Below, in pieces: positions 22,169-32,479 of a stretch of DNA of 64,000 bases (position 1 is the first letter of the stretch; every line of letters starts with the position of its first letter). The stretch lies in assembly GCA_011037195.1 (NCBI GenBank), contig JAAEAF010014409.1, forward strand, positions 86,277 through 150,276, written 5' to 3'. The notes under the pieces are model-generated. The model was not told the DNA's origin. It searched no databases and was given only the letters and a program-made list of their open reading frames with translations. The stretch is from Triatoma infestans. Lineage: Eukaryota; Arthropoda; Insecta; Hemiptera; Reduviidae. Made by a program: the position numbers and the translations under genes.

Positions 22169-22177
22169 GGGGGAGAG
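22169..22177 (+). promoter_or_regulatory. Gypsy polypurine tract
   Basis: GGGGGAGAG lies three bases before the 3' LTR, directly after the pol stop codon. It would prime plus-strand synthesis. Confidence 0.8.
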
Positions 22178-22180
22178 TAC

Positions 22181-22260
22181 TGTAGCGGTGGCAACACTGG
22201 GTTAAAAGAGAGGAGGTTACAGTTTTCTCGGTAAGTGGATATAGACGCTATCTTGTTATA
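22181..22260 (+). repeat. Gypsy 3' LTR, 80 bp
   Basis: It begins TGTAGCGGTGG, ends TCTTGTTATA and is followed by the TCAT duplication. Confidence 0.93.
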
Positions 22261-22299
22261 TCATCTAAGGAGCACAATAATTGAAAACATTTTTAGTAG

Positions 22300-23225
22300 T
22301 CTTTCATCTGGAAGAGAGATAAGTTTAATCCGAAAATTAACTACATATTCTTTTAAAAATAAAACAATTAACGGCAGTCTACCGTATTCTAGCCTTATCA
22401 TGTAGTAAGGGGTAAAACGAGGCCAATAAAAAGTTTGCCTGGACTGTTTCATTAATTCTAAATCTTAATGACCATACTTCGCAGCAATAGAGTAGCGTAG
22501 AAGCCACAATGGAATCAATGAAGGTCCTTTTTACTTTAACAACGTTACTTTTACTTTTGATTAAAATATTCCTAACTTTATTACCGGCCACTGAAGACTT
22601 TTGTAGAAAGTATTCAGAAGCAAGTTTGAATTTCCCACTTGAAGAAAAAGGTTCAAATAAGTGTAGAAGGTACTACGCCCAAATAAGTGTAGTTCTTCGC
22701 GTATTCTAATTGTAATCCATTCCAAAGAAGTGGTTTCAGTTTCATGCGCTTTGGGGATTTATGGAACACCATAACTTTTGTTTTGCTTGGATTTATTGAA
22801 AGGCAATTTTCGGTACAATATTGCTCTAGAAGTTTTAAATTATTTTGCGCCTCCTTCCAGGAGAATCTAAATCTTAGGCAAGTAATTGGTAAATGACAGG
22901 TCATTGGCAAATAATAGCATAATGGTTTGAACTGGTGAGGCTACTTTTATTCCGATACACTCACTCTCTTCAAAATATGACACTAAATCCGCTCCGAATA
23001 AAATAAAAAGGACACGACCAAAGCTTTCCCGTTGCAGAAGGCCGGTAGAAATCTCTATTTCCTCTGATAACGCCTGACTTATTTTGATTTGTAAGACGGC
23101 GTTTTCATAAAAGGTTTTAATTATCCTAATTATTTGTCTACTTGACCAATTTTAAATAATTTTCCTATAATAGATTGTGCTTGATAGAATCAAATACTTT
23201 CTAAAAATCATGTGTATATATATAT
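22300..23225 (-). pseudogene. LINE B reverse transcriptase
   Basis: Minus-strand translation in pieces gives AFDSIKHNLLW, YENAVLQIKISQALSEEI and TGLLQRESFGRVLFILF, then LLFANDLSF (a mutated FADD box). Next comes YCTENCLSINPSKTKVMVF and YTYLGV (22653-22910), then IVASTLLYCCEVWS (22379-22591). These are RT palm motifs and the post-RT region of non-LTR elements. The Asp-to-Asn change in the catalytic box and several frameshifts make it dead. Confidence 0.8.
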
Positions 23226-23239
23226 GCTCCTTTGTTTTT

Positions 23240-23895
23240 AAGAAGGCCCTTTCCGCCGTCACCGGCTCGCCATCCTCATGGGGTACAAAGACCGAGCACG
23301 TCACTGGCTTCGGGACCTCGTCCCCCACCAGGACCCCGAGGGCAGCGCCCTCCCAGGGCCGCAGCGTAGGGAGGACCTCCGTCACCCAGGACGCACTCTC
23401 CTTGTCTGCGCATGTAAGCAGGAGAAACCCTGCTTTATGGGTGCACTTAAGAAAGCGCACTTGACGGTCATCCGTGGAGGCCGCCATGGTGGACAGCAGG
23501 GATTTTTGGATGGCTTTCAGCCTATCCGGCTCCAACTGCGTGTCCGGGTAATCGGCCGCGGCAATCGCGACCTTCTCCGAGGACAAAGCCTCCCCATAAG
23601 TACGAGGTCTCGCCCTCTTCGTCGGCCGCGATGCTTTCGGGGTACTTTCCTCCGAACGCGGCCTTTTTCCGGCCTGAGCCTTTTCTTCCTGTTGCCGGAC
23701 AAGGTTCTCCCTGATTATGGATCGTCTTGCGACTGCCAAATCAGTGCCTTGACCGACTAACCTTTGCACCCGCCTGTTGGACGCGCCTGACAGACGGACT
23801 GCAAGAATGTCCATGTCGGACATCACATCGCCGAGGCTTTCCACCAGTGTAACAGCATTTGGGGGCCTTGCGGCGTAAGATAGTTTTATGATGTT
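23240..23895 (-). pseudogene. GC-rich LINE ORF1 fragment inserted in LINE B
   Basis: A 200-plus-codon open frame shows sharply higher GC than the flanks. It reads RPPNAVTLVESLGDVMSD, MDILAVRLSGASNRRVQRLV, then a basic nuclear-type stretch (KRPRSEESTPKASRPTKRAR), then DDRQVRFLKCTHKAGFLLLT and ESASWVTEVLPTLRPWEGA. I recognise this as the type of ORF1/Gag-like protein carried by arthropod I/R1-like LINEs (domain formerly of unknown function), not as a host gene. It ends abruptly in AT-rich LINE B sequence on both sides, so it is a fragment. It may belong to the same family as LINE A. Confidence 0.65.
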
Positions 23896-23899
23896 TACC

Positions 23900-24910
23900 A
23901 GCAGCTTTAGCAAAATTTTGATTGTTAATACTCTGCTTCTTATAGAACATTAACTCTGAATCGAACAATGCCAGTTCTAATGCTTCTATGAAGTTATTAT
24001 AAAGATTATTAATATCATTAAAGTATATTTTCTGTGATTGTTTGAAGTTACTTTGTAAATTAGCTACTTTTTTTATTGTCACATTTTATGACTTTAGATG
24101 GAATACACATATTCTTAGAATAGACTGGAACAGAATGGGGTGTCTCTATATTGCAGATACATGACAAATGATGAGATAAATCTGATGTTAAATCTACAGA
24201 CAAATCGAGAAACCAACATATTGTCGTTAATCCAGACTAGGTTTTACTTTTACCTAATGTGGTCATATATGTATATTTGCCCGGATTATCTGATAATGAT
24301 CGGCCATTACATAAGAAAAAAACCTAGTGACTCCATGGTTTCGACTAACAATTTGCCACGTTTGTTAATAACTGTATCTAAAGACATTCTAATGTTAAAT
24401 ATTTGCTAGTTTTCAACACCAATACTATTTAAGTTCCCTACACTAGAGTTAAATTCACCAAGCAGTATCATATTAAAATTTGAATATTCAGTTTTAACTT
24501 TAATGATCGTATTGTTTAATGATACAAATAATAATTCTATATCGCTTGAGGGGGTCAGATAGATATTTCCTATTATAATAAATGAATGCCCATTATAAAT
24601 ACCTATAAACAGATAATCATTTTTATAAATTACTAATGTACCGTTTTCCAATTGTTTTTTGACTGAAGTTAGTGGGTCTCCACTTGTTCGGCCTTTTATT
24701 TTGGTTTTAATGGCTGAACTAAAATATGGTATATATTTAGAAAACATTTGAGATAATTGAAACTGATCACTTAATAGCCAAGTTTCAGCAAAACATATTA
24801 CTAATTATTACATAATACATTTATTTCATTATTTCCCAGTTTAAATAATTTCTTAAACCCACTAATATTACAAAAAGTTACTTAATTTTATCATATTTAG
24901 CATTTTGATT
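23900..24910 (-). pseudogene. LINE B APE-type endonuclease and linker
   Basis: Minus-strand pieces give ICFAETWLLSDQFQL (the ETWL motif with catalytic Glu), QLENGTLVIYKNDYLFIGIY and GHSFIIIGNIYLTPSSDIE, then MILLGEFNSSVG, where family members have GDFN (the catalytic Asp is replaced by Glu). Next are SLDTVINKRGKLLVETMESL and NGRSLSDNPGKYTYM. The continuation NKKVANLQSNFKQSQKIYF (24082-23900) is the linker towards RT. Stops and the Asp-to-Glu change indicate a dead copy. Confidence 0.75.
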
Positions 24911-24999
24911 TAACTTACAGTTTCCGATTATTTGAAAAGTCGTTGCTACACAGTTCCGTTGCTTTGAGAAGTAGCTAAACATTCGGGTTTTGAATGCGG

Positions 25000-25180
25000 C
25001 TAACATCAAGGAGTTTGGAACTGCGATGGTCGAAGTAAAGAAGACCTAGGTCTACATTTGAATTGGTCTAATTTATTACCTAGCTCTAACTTCCTCTTCT
25101 TCTTATTAAGCTCTTCGATGGATTCTTCACGATTCTCATGTTCTATGCCAGCTAAAAGACTTTCAATCTCTTTAAGTCTC
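25000..25180 (-). pseudogene. LINE B coiled-coil segment
   Basis: The minus strand reads LKEIESLLAGIEHENREESI, then EELNKKKRKLELGN, a charged coiled coil. By position it is ORF1 or the ORF1/ORF2 junction of LINE B. The same kind of sequence also occurs in EN-RT linkers of other LINEs, so its placement is uncertain. Confidence 0.45.
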
Positions 25181-25296
25181 TAAAAGGCTCCTCCAAATTT
25201 TATTATATTCCCAAAAGGGGAGGGAAGTAAACCCTACGCTATCCAAAGCCCCCTCGGGCCCATATAGCTGCCCCTAAAGAATACCTACCACTGGGA

Positions 25297-26345
25297 CTAG
25301 AATGAAAATCCAGACCCAGGTTTTAACCATCTAAGTTTCACAACAGACCGAACAAATCGGACCAAAACCTTAAAAGGACACAGCTTAAGATCCTCTACCG
25401 ACATCCTATTCAGGCCGAAGGTCCTAAACCTAATCTCCTCACAACCCAAACAATTCGTCATCAAATGCATGGGTGTTTCCTCCTCAGTTTCACAAACTCT
25501 ACAAAAAGGGTCAGGCACAAGTCCCATTATATAGAGATGTCTCCTTAAACCACAATGCCCAGTGAGGAATCCAACCAGATACCTGAGGGAGGTCCGTGAA
25601 AGACACCGGACCCCACTACTCAAAGCTCCGTCCGGGCCCCCAATGAGCATTTTAGACTGCCGACAACCCACTGCACTCATCCATAAGGATGAGTGCTGTG
25701 AGGTCATCCACGTCTGAAAGCCCGACAAACATGTGTCAGAAGACACACCAACAGCAGGCTCTGGACCAATGAAAGGGAGAAAGGCACCTAATTTGGCAAA
25801 CCTATCCACCTCCTCATTCCCAAAAATTTCCATATGACCTGGAACCCAGACCAGAAGCACATCCTTTAATAAAGAAAGATCTTCCAGTCTTCTAGAACAT
25901 TCCAACACCAATCTGGAAGTGAAGACACATGAATTAAGCGCCTTCAACGCAGCCTGGCTGTCCGAGCAGATACAAACACCTTTTAAATTAGTGTTATGCA
26001 CCCTCTCATCCAAAATACAGCATAGAACTGCATAAACCTCAGCCTGGAAAACGGTGGCCCGCTCACCAAGAGGCGCTACCAAATGATCTCCCGTCTCAAA
26101 ATAGACGGCAGCCCCAGACTACCATCCATCCTGGAACCGTCCGTGTAGCATCGGAGATAGTTCACCCCAGACGGACCCAGGGTCAACCAATCTTCCCTAG
26201 AAGGCAACCTAACCCTGTAGGAATGACCAAAGACAAAAGTCTTCAAATTCCTATCAGAAGGGAAACATGTAATGGGAATCCTTAAAAGCATCTCACGATA
26301 AATGGTAGAATGACCATATCGCTTACCCTGCCAAAAACCTGCCTG
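25297..26345 (-). pseudogene. LINE A RNase H domain and Cys/His tail
   Basis: The chain continues from RT after a frameshift at about 26350. The 26076-26291 frame ends in LRCYTDGSRMDG, with the first catalytic Asp. After a one-base lesion near 26100 the 25297-26082 frame gives TVFQAEVYAV (Glu), CICSDSQAALKAL (Asp), VWVPGHMEIFGNEEVDRFA (His and last Asp), then GHCGLRRHLYIMGL and FCRVCETEEETPMHLM, a Cys/His tail. All four acidic RNase H residues are kept. Two single frameshifts are the only damage seen. Confidence 0.88.
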
Positions 26346-26346
26346 T

Positions 26347-27576
26347 TTAATTTCTATAACAGGCTTTCATTGCCTGGTTTTTCACCTCCACAAAAAGAGG
26401 TGGAATCCCTAACAAAGTCTCCATAGATGCGGTCGGTGTCGTCCGAAACGCTCCAGTCACCGCCAGACAAGCCAAGCGTTGGACTTCTTCCAACAGCTGC
26501 CTAGCAGATCGTGTTTCAATGCGACGCCACCACACCAAAGCCGCATATACCAATCTAGGTTTAATGACCATACAATAAATCCAGAACATCATCTTGGGAG
26601 TGATTCCCCAGTTCTTACCTACAACTCTTCGACATTGCCAAAAGGAGATTATCGCCTTTTGATGTTGTGTCTTAACATGTTCCGACCAGTTCAATTTACT
26701 GTCGAGAACTACTCCAAGGAACTTCACTGATTTGCTAACCTGTATGGAAGTACCTAACAACCTAGGAGGTGTAAAACCTACTATCTTCCTTCTATGAGTA
26801 AATAGAATTGCCTGGGTCTTAATAGGATTAATAGAAAGACCCTTATCCTGTGTCCAACAATACACCATGTTAAGGGCGCTTTGCATTAGGTCCGAAATAG
26901 TGGACAAACAGCGCCCTAACAATAAAATAACACCATCATCGGCATATGCTTGCACATAAAATCCCGATGAATTCATCCTATCCAAAAGGTCATCCATGAC
27001 GACGCACCACAACTTAGGTGAGAGACAACCCCCTTGAGGGCAACCTCTCCCCACTTGTACTATCATGGTGCGCCCGCCAAGGGAAACCTGTATAACCCTA
27101 CTCCTAAGATAGACACCTATCCAATTGATTAAGACGGGATGTATACCTTTTCGTACCAAGGCATCTTCCAGAGCATCAAACGATACTCTGTCAAATGCCC
27201 CCTCAACATCAAAGAAACACCCTATGGCATATTCTTTTATTTCCAAAGCAGATTCTATCCTTCCGACGAGACAATGTAATGCAGTCTCTGTCGACTTACC
27301 CACAATATAAGCATGTTGGTTAGGATGGAGTGGATGATCCCTTAATGGGCCATCAGTAATATACCTATCCACCAACCTTTCCAAAGTTTTCAAGAGGAAA
27401 GACATAAGACTAATGGGTCTAAATGCCTTGGGGTCGGAGTAGTCATTTCTTCCCGGCTTGGGAATAAAGACTACCCTTACTTCTCTCCATAATGTTGGTA
27501 CATAATCAAACATCAAACATACTTTAAACAATCTTAACAATACCTTCGTCAGCACGTCCCCACCCTTTTGCAACAA
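26347..27576 (-). CDS. LINE A reverse transcriptase, 5'-truncated
   Basis: This open frame of about 409 codons covers the RT domain. REVRVVFIPKPGRNDYSDPK and FRPISLMSFLLKTLERLVDR lie at the fingers. HAYIVGKSTETALHCLV and GCFFDVEGAFDRVSFDALED carry the first catalytic Asp. GCPQGGCLSPKLWCVVMDDL, then VQAYADDGVILL with the YADD box, and SINPIKTQAILFTHRR follow, then VKFLGVVLDSKLNWSEH (thumb). The catalytic residues are intact. The frame begins inside the domain because the element is truncated, so no start codon should be sought. Confidence 0.88.
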   Translation of the reverse strand: MLQKGGDVLTKVLLRLFKVCLMFDYVPTLWREVRVVFIPKPGRNDYSDPKAFRPISLMSFLLKTLERLVDRYITDGPLRDHPLHPNQHAYIVGKSTETALHCLVGRIESALEIKEYAIGCFFDVEGAFDRVSFDALEDALVRKGIHPVLINWIGVYLRSRVIQVSLGGRTMIVQVGRGCPQGGCLSPKLWCVVMDDLLDRMNSSGFYVQAYADDGVILLLGRCLSTISDLMQSALNMVYCWTQDKGLSINPIKTQAILFTHRRKIVGFTPPRLLGTSIQVSKSVKFLGVVLDSKLNWSEHVKTQHQKAIISFWQCRRVVGKNWGITPKMMFWIYCMVIKPRLVYAALVWWRRIETRSARQLLEEVQRLACLAVTGAFRTTPTASMETLLGIPPLFVEVKNQAMKACYRN

Positions 27577-27599
27577 TAGAGAGAGAATTTTAAAAAGCT

Positions 27600-28090
27600 T
27601 ATCCGTGATTAACTTTTAAATCTATCTGTTTTAACTGATTCATACAATTATAAATCCGCTTGCCTTCTTCTCTACGATCATGGCTCACCGAATAGTTGTT
27701 TATCATAAATTAATTTATTTTCTTCATTATTTCCGCTTTTATGTTACTATTATTAAATGCGACAATGATTGGACCACTATCACCAATTCTGCCCACTCTC
27801 TATAGCAGGTATTCATTGTAGAATCTGGAATAGTTACATCAACTTTAGCACAGATATTTTTAACTTTGTCATGAATATTCTCATTTTCTGAGAATGTTAT
27901 ATTGCGGAATACAACTTAACTCTTCAGAATTTTTACTTGATTAAGAATCAAGTTTCTCTCTACTAAATGCTTAAATTTTGTTTTTAAGTTTGCTACTTCT
28001 TTTAATGTTTCAGACATTAAATTTAGTGCTTTGTCAACGTTAGCTCCCGGATGTAAATCAAAACATTTATAGATTTCTAATCTATTTTAC
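27600..28090 (-). pseudogene. LINE B 5' part, ORF1-like coiled coil
   Basis: The minus strand gives NVDKALNLMSETLKEVANLK, then TKFKHLVERNLILNQVKIL, a leucine/lysine coiled coil as in LINE ORF1 proteins. After a stop it continues GPIIVAFNNSNIKAEIMKKI and SVSHDRREEGKRIYNCMNQL. This agrees with a nucleic-acid-binding ORF1 or the start of ORF2. It is broken by stops. Confidence 0.5.
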
Positions 28091-28099
28091 AGAAATAAT

Positions 28100-29400
28100 T
28101 GCTGTTATACATGCGCAAAGCCGGGAATATGCAGCGTAATTAAAATATAGCAAACTAATCTCATCAATTATGTACTGTAAAGAGCAAAAGAATTGGAAGC
28201 ATTAGATCAAGATGAGTGTTTATCGACAGGTACCGCTACTACTTCAGAATATGAAATCGAATCGGATAAAGGAGCTTAGGACTAAAGACGAACGAGGAGT
28301 TCAAATAAAAAGGAAGGCTAAGAAGAAAGTTGGGAAGGTTGATCATAATAGTGAACCTATCTTGAAGTGGCCCCCAAAAAAATTCTGATTTGACGACCAC
28401 AAAGTTATGTTTGAAAAGAAAAAAAGCCAGGTTGGCCTAAACGTACTAGTATTTGATCTGACACCAAAATATCGTATACAAAATCTATGAAAAGCAAATT
28501 TACTGAGTTTTTTTCTAAGTTTTTCACGATTTATCGAAAATAATTCTAATGGATTCTAATTTTAGGTTAAACAGGTTTTTTTTTCTATATAAATTGTTGC
28601 ATCTTTTTTTGAGTAAAGTTTGGTTTTAGTTGGAGGAAAGTTGGATTGTTCTGGGATTGTTGAGGCGTTTGGCTTGCCACTAAAATGGCCCATTAGTAAA
28701 AGCTTCCTCTACTTCCAAAATGGGAATAAAGAGATTACATATTTGTAAAAGCTCTGACATTTAAGAAAGTCATGTATATCATACCAGTTTTCTTTCTTTT
28801 TATTATAATTTGGATTATTATAAAAACAATCTAGTTTGTAGAGAAGTATATCAGCACAATTGAAAACTATTTGTGGCTAAAATTGTAAATTTTGAAAATC
28901 GAACAAATTTAATGCTTGTAAAAAAAAAAGTAAAAATTTATTCTCAACAATTTAATTTAGAATATTTCAAGAACTAATTATTTAATTTTTTTTATCTTTG
29001 TGATAGAGCGAAGATGTTAAATTAATATCTCATTTGTTCACTTAAGCTGCTAATGTTGATTAGTTCTAATAATTGTCCACAGATATCGCTAGTTTGTTGT
29101 ATTGGACATGATTTCCATCAGAATGCGTTACAAAGAGAAAGTACAACTATTGATTTATTTTATTTTGTGTAGTTTTTCGCAATGTTTTCGCAATTGGATC
29201 AAACAATTTCCTACAAAATCGTTTACATTAATATTTTTCTGGGCAAATTGATGTTTGGAAGGTTTTTGTGACTTAGACTACACTATTAATAATGGTATCA
29301 ACATGATTCCACCTTTTGGTTGAAATTAAAAAAACTAAATATTTAATATAAATTCCTATTTTAAGAAAACTACAATTACCACTGGAAGAAATGCAGAAAG
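28100..29400. other. No gene recognised
   Basis: AT-rich sequence without domain-bearing frames. There is a T-rich tract near 28570-28620 and an A-run near 28920. Confidence 0.45.
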
Positions 29401-29419
29401 AGAAATTGTATGAATGTTT

Positions 29420-29830
29420 TCACCAGTTTTTTACTTTCTCTTACTCCTAATAAAAGGAGTTCGATATCGAGTTTCCACCGGAAATATACGTTTTGAGGTC
29501 CAAAAAAAAGGTTTTTAGAAAATGGTCTGTGCGTGTGTGTGTGTGTGGTGTGTGTATGTATGTGAACCGTATAGCTCAAAAAACTGCAGGAAATTCAAAT
29601 TTGATATTCCGTTTAGGTATCACAATGGGTTCCGACGTAACTTACTGTCTTACTGTCCTCTACCGGAAGTACCACTTTACTAAGTGCTTTTCACTTTTTT
29701 ACGATTTACTCGAAAATGGATTCAACGATTTTCTTTAAACCTAGTACACATACAATGATCTACAAACTTTTATTTGAAACATTTCTCCAGGAAAATTCAG
29801 TTAAAGGCACTTTTTGGGAAGGGTAGGTGC
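29420..29830 (+). repeat. Repeat R, forward
   Basis: Landmarks in order: TTTACTTTCTCTTACTCC, a GATATCGAGTTTCCACCGGA box, AATATACGTTTTGAGGTC, a (GT)n tract at 29534-29548, TTGATATTCCGTTTAGGTAT, ACCGGAAGTACCACTTTACT, TTTTTACGATTTACTCGAAA, ACTTTTATTTGAAACATTTC and TCCAGGAAAATTCAG. Confidence 0.8.
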
Positions 29831-29939
29831 ATTTTTACTGAACAGTTTTTTCAGTTTTCACGATTTTCTCCATAAAAACACCGACGAATTCATTAAATTT
29901 GGTATAGTAACAAAAAAACTTGTTAATTAAAATTTTGTA

Positions 29940-30300
29940 AATTGCAGTCCGAGAAAGTTGTGTCAGTGTTCACACCAATTTTTTACTTTCTCTTACTGCT
30001 GGGAGTACTAAGATAGCTTAAACTTGATATCCTGTTTAGATAACTACAGCATCTGACAATCCAATTTTTGGTTGAAATTCTATCAAGCGGAATGTCCACT
30101 TTACTGAATGTTTTTTCAGTTTCTTTTTCGATTTTCTTAATGGTTCCAACGATTTTCTCTGAACTTTACACCTATAAAAAACACATAAATGTCTATCACT
30201 TGTATTGCAACGTTTTTCCACGAAGGATTTTTTGGAGGTTTGCAGGGGAACGGTAATGTGCTTTATTCTAAGTACCACATTAGAACAAATATCGTTCTAC
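29940..30300 (+). repeat. Repeat R, second copy in tandem
   Basis: The right-end signature (TTGCAGTCCGAGAAAGTTGT, then TTCACACCAATTTTTTACTT) is followed at once by the left-end signature TTTCTCTTACTGCTGGGAGT. So one R copy's end abuts the start of the next. This copy lacks the GT tract and its central boxes are diverged. Confidence 0.65.
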
Positions 30301-30689
30301 CACTTACATAAAGATAAAAAGAAATCCTCTTACTCCTGTTAATAGAATATTCTGTAAACTCAAATTTTACATATCTGTTTGTAAATTTGTGAGGTTAAGT
30401 ACCAACTTTGGAGGCGAGCTTAGCAGGTTGAGAAGTGATGTATATTGTGAGCCAGTAGAGCACATCAACAACACTGCACCAGCTGCGTTTAACACATGGA
30501 ATTGAGCGCCACAAATTCTGCACAACTGTTGAAAATCAATTTTCTTTGGAAAATGTAACAAATAAAAGTGATATGTTTATATGTGTGCAGTTGGCACAGA
30601 ATACCAAGCTGTGCATACCAAGTGTGGTGGCACACCAAGTTTACAGAATCGTCAGAGAAGTTTTCGAGAACCCCCCCCCAAACTGAAAA

Positions 30690-31440
30690 AAAACCTATTC
30701 TCTGAAGTTGCACTTCCGGTTACCCGATTTTCCTCAAATCTGGAAATCTAGCAATGCTTCTAACTATTTTCATATTATATAGGAGGTGAATCATACACTG
30801 TATTTTGTTTTAAAGCGGGACAACTTCTTCCCAGATATGGTCATTGGCGCCCAGAGCCTTCCTTCTCAGTGCACTGCTAGCTTCCGGACAGCGTTCTCTT
30901 GTTAAAGACACCAGTGTCCATCACCGGACAGTGAGCTGTAGAGGCTCTTAGAAAGAGAAAATGTAAGGACAGCACAGCTGGACTCGAACCCAGAACCTCT
31001 GCAGGGTAGTGCTTTAGAGGAAAGCATAACATTACTGCCCCCCCCCAGAACCTCCCAAAAATAAATTTTTCAAAAATAAAAGTATTAGGTATCTATGTGT
31101 GTAGACAGTCTACGAAGTTTAAAGAAAAACGTTGGAGCCATTTTTGAGAAAATCACGAAAAACTGAAAAAAAAAAACCACTCAAAGTCCCACTTGCGGTT
31201 GATGTATTTTGCCCGAAATCTTTGTGTCTAATGTAGTGGCAATACCTAAACGGAATACCAAGTTTGAGGTTCCTGTGACTTATCTTTTTGTGAAATTCTG
31301 TTAAAACACACACACACACACATACAGATCATTCACTACAAACATTTTTTTCATATTCAGCGGACCCAAAAACAAGTAGGTATTTCCGGTGAAATGCAAG
31401 ATCTTTCTTTCTATAGTATACGGAGGAAATAAATAAAAAT
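30690..31440 (-). repeat. Repeat R, reverse, split by a SINE
   Basis: In reverse orientation one sees GTTGCACTTCCGGTTACCCG, the ATACACTGTATT box, and then, after the SINE insert (30813-31005), GCTTTAGAGGAAAGCATAAC, a C run, TTTAAAGAAAAACGTTGGAG, TCCCACTTGCGGTTGATG, a (CA)n tract at 31305-31321 and GTATTTCCGGTGAAATGCAA. Confidence 0.7.
30813..31005 (-). mobile_element. tRNA-derived SINE (family S1), 5'-truncated, reverse
   Basis: On the minus strand it carries GGTTCGAGTCC, a perfect pol III B box (complement at 30980-30990). The body shares CTCACTGTCCGGTGATGGAC-type sequence and CGCTGTCCGGAAGC with the full copy at 34944-35176. The A-box half is missing, so it is truncated at the 5' end. It lies inside a reverse R copy. 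Confidence 0.75.
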
Positions 31441-31860
31441 TGCTGGTATGCAAATTTGAAGGAAATCGGTTAACCGGAAGCGCGACTTCTTTTTCGCAAA
31501 GTGTGTGCCGATGATCTTTATATTTGGAATATTAACTGCATAGATATGAATATTATTTCGATATCGAATATTATTCCATACATTTATCTGGAAAAATTTG
31601 ATTCTAGAGGATTCGGAGTAATTCGTAACATTTTAAATATTATTTAGTTTCTTCAGTGTTATTGGCACTGTGTACTGGACAACAATATAGTCTCACTTCT
31701 TGGCACTTGTCCCACGCAACTCTATGTTTAATGTTAAAACAAATGAATAAAATTTAAAGTGACAAGAAAATGACTGGTCATCTATATATAATTATTGTAC
31801 TAACCGCAGTGAGAGAAAGTCGTGTGAGTGTTTCAAGACAGATATTTTTTTATTGTTTTT
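31440..31860 (+). repeat. Repeat R, right part, forward
   Basis: Boxes seen: AAATTTGAAGGAAATCGGTT, AACCGGAAGCGCGACTTCTT, a diverged centre, then the right-end signature GTGAGAGAAAGTCGTGTGAG, then TTTCAAGACAGATATTTTT. Confidence 0.6.
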
Positions 31861-31953
31861 TTTTTAACGATTCAAGATGACGGGCTGAAAACTTTCATTT
31901 AATTGATCACAGTAGGCACTATTAAATTGATAATGTTTACGCAAAACCGACAC

Positions 31954-32068
31954 TACGGCCATACCATCAATCTCTTCCGACTCTCACCGAAGTTAAGCAA
32001 CAACGTGTGTCGTTAATACCTGGATGAGTGACTGCCGCTCGGAAACACCCCGTGCGTAGTTGCCATTT
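31954..32068 (+). pseudogene. 5S rRNA-like sequence
   Basis: The stretch aligns by eye along the whole length of 5S rRNA: CTACGGCCATACCA at the start, TCACCGAAGTTAAGCAAC, GGTTAGTAC-like CGTTAATACCTGGATGAGTG, ACCGC-like CTGCCGCTCGGAAACACC and the closing GTGCGTAGTTGCCA. There are substitutions in several helices and the terminal stem is imperfect, so this is more likely a dispersed pseudogene or the head of a 5S-derived SINE than a functional gene. Confidence 0.72.
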
Positions 32069-32479
32069 TGTTTTTCTCCCCCATCTTTAAGATAATTTTA
32101 TAATAATTGGTTCATTAGTTTAAACATATTTGACTAAATTTTAACACAAAATATTATAAATGAGTTTAAAAGTATTATTTATTATATCATTTATTCAATT
32201 ATATATACAAAAAAAATGTAAATTTGAAGCTGAGATGAAATATTTATTAGGAAATACCAACCATATTTGTAAGAACAGTACGTCACAACTTGCGATTTTA
32301 ATGCGGAAGTAATTTGTGATTTCATTTATTAATGTTACCGGAAATTTTGCGGGAAGTGAAAGTTACTAATTCTGTGAATGTCTAAGTGTTAGATAATTAT
32401 AATAACAAAATAAAAATATATTAGTGAACACAATATATAAAATGCAATATTATTGTTCACAAATTGATTTTCATTTATT

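Larger units (their letters stand above)
18048..22260 (+). mobile_element. Ty3/gypsy LTR retrotransposon of CsRn1 type, nearly intact
   Basis: This 4213-bp element is flanked by the 4-bp duplication TCAT (18044-18047 and 22261-22264) and by 80-bp LTRs that differ at one base. Order: LTR, TGGTGACCCCG primer site, Gag, protease, RT, RNase H, integrase, polypurine tract, LTR; there is no env. The 11-nt primer site matches the 3' end of tRNA-Trp. Gag has a C-x2-H-x9-C-x3-C box instead of CCHC. These two traits together characterise the CsRn1 clade. Pol carries two frame lesions (near 19210 and 19950), so this copy is not autonomous although the LTRs suggest recent insertion. Confidence 0.94.
25190..27590 (-). 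mobile_element. LINE A: 5'-truncated non-LTR retrotransposon with RT and RNase H
   Basis: This GC-richer element (about 2.4 kb) encodes RT, RNase H and a Cys/His tail on the minus strand and begins abruptly in the RT fingers at about 27590. The endonuclease and ORF1 are missing, as expected from 5' truncation. It is inserted in LINE B in the same orientation. Related fragments lie in the PNP introns (4725-4795 minus, 5480-5765 plus). Presence of RNase H and the Cys-rich C-terminus points to the I/Jockey-like groups. Confidence 0.85.
22265..28090 (-). mobile_element. LINE B: AT-rich non-LTR retrotransposon, decayed and split by two insertions
   Basis: On the minus strand the order is a coiled-coil ORF1-like region (about 28090-27600, continuing at 25180-25000), an APE-type endonuclease (24895-24240), a linker (to about 23900), and reverse transcriptase (23225-22300). 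Two GC-richer inserts interrupt it: LINE A at 25190-27590 and an ORF1 fragment at 23240-23895. Both are in the same orientation. All B segments are strongly AT-rich and full of stops. RT and endonuclease style suggests a CR1/Jockey-like group, but I cannot place the clade. Confidence 0.6.

Noticed and set aside
31954..32068. Functional 5S rRNA gene
   Set aside because: Mutations lie in several helices, the terminal stem is imperfect and it is a solitary copy among transposons.
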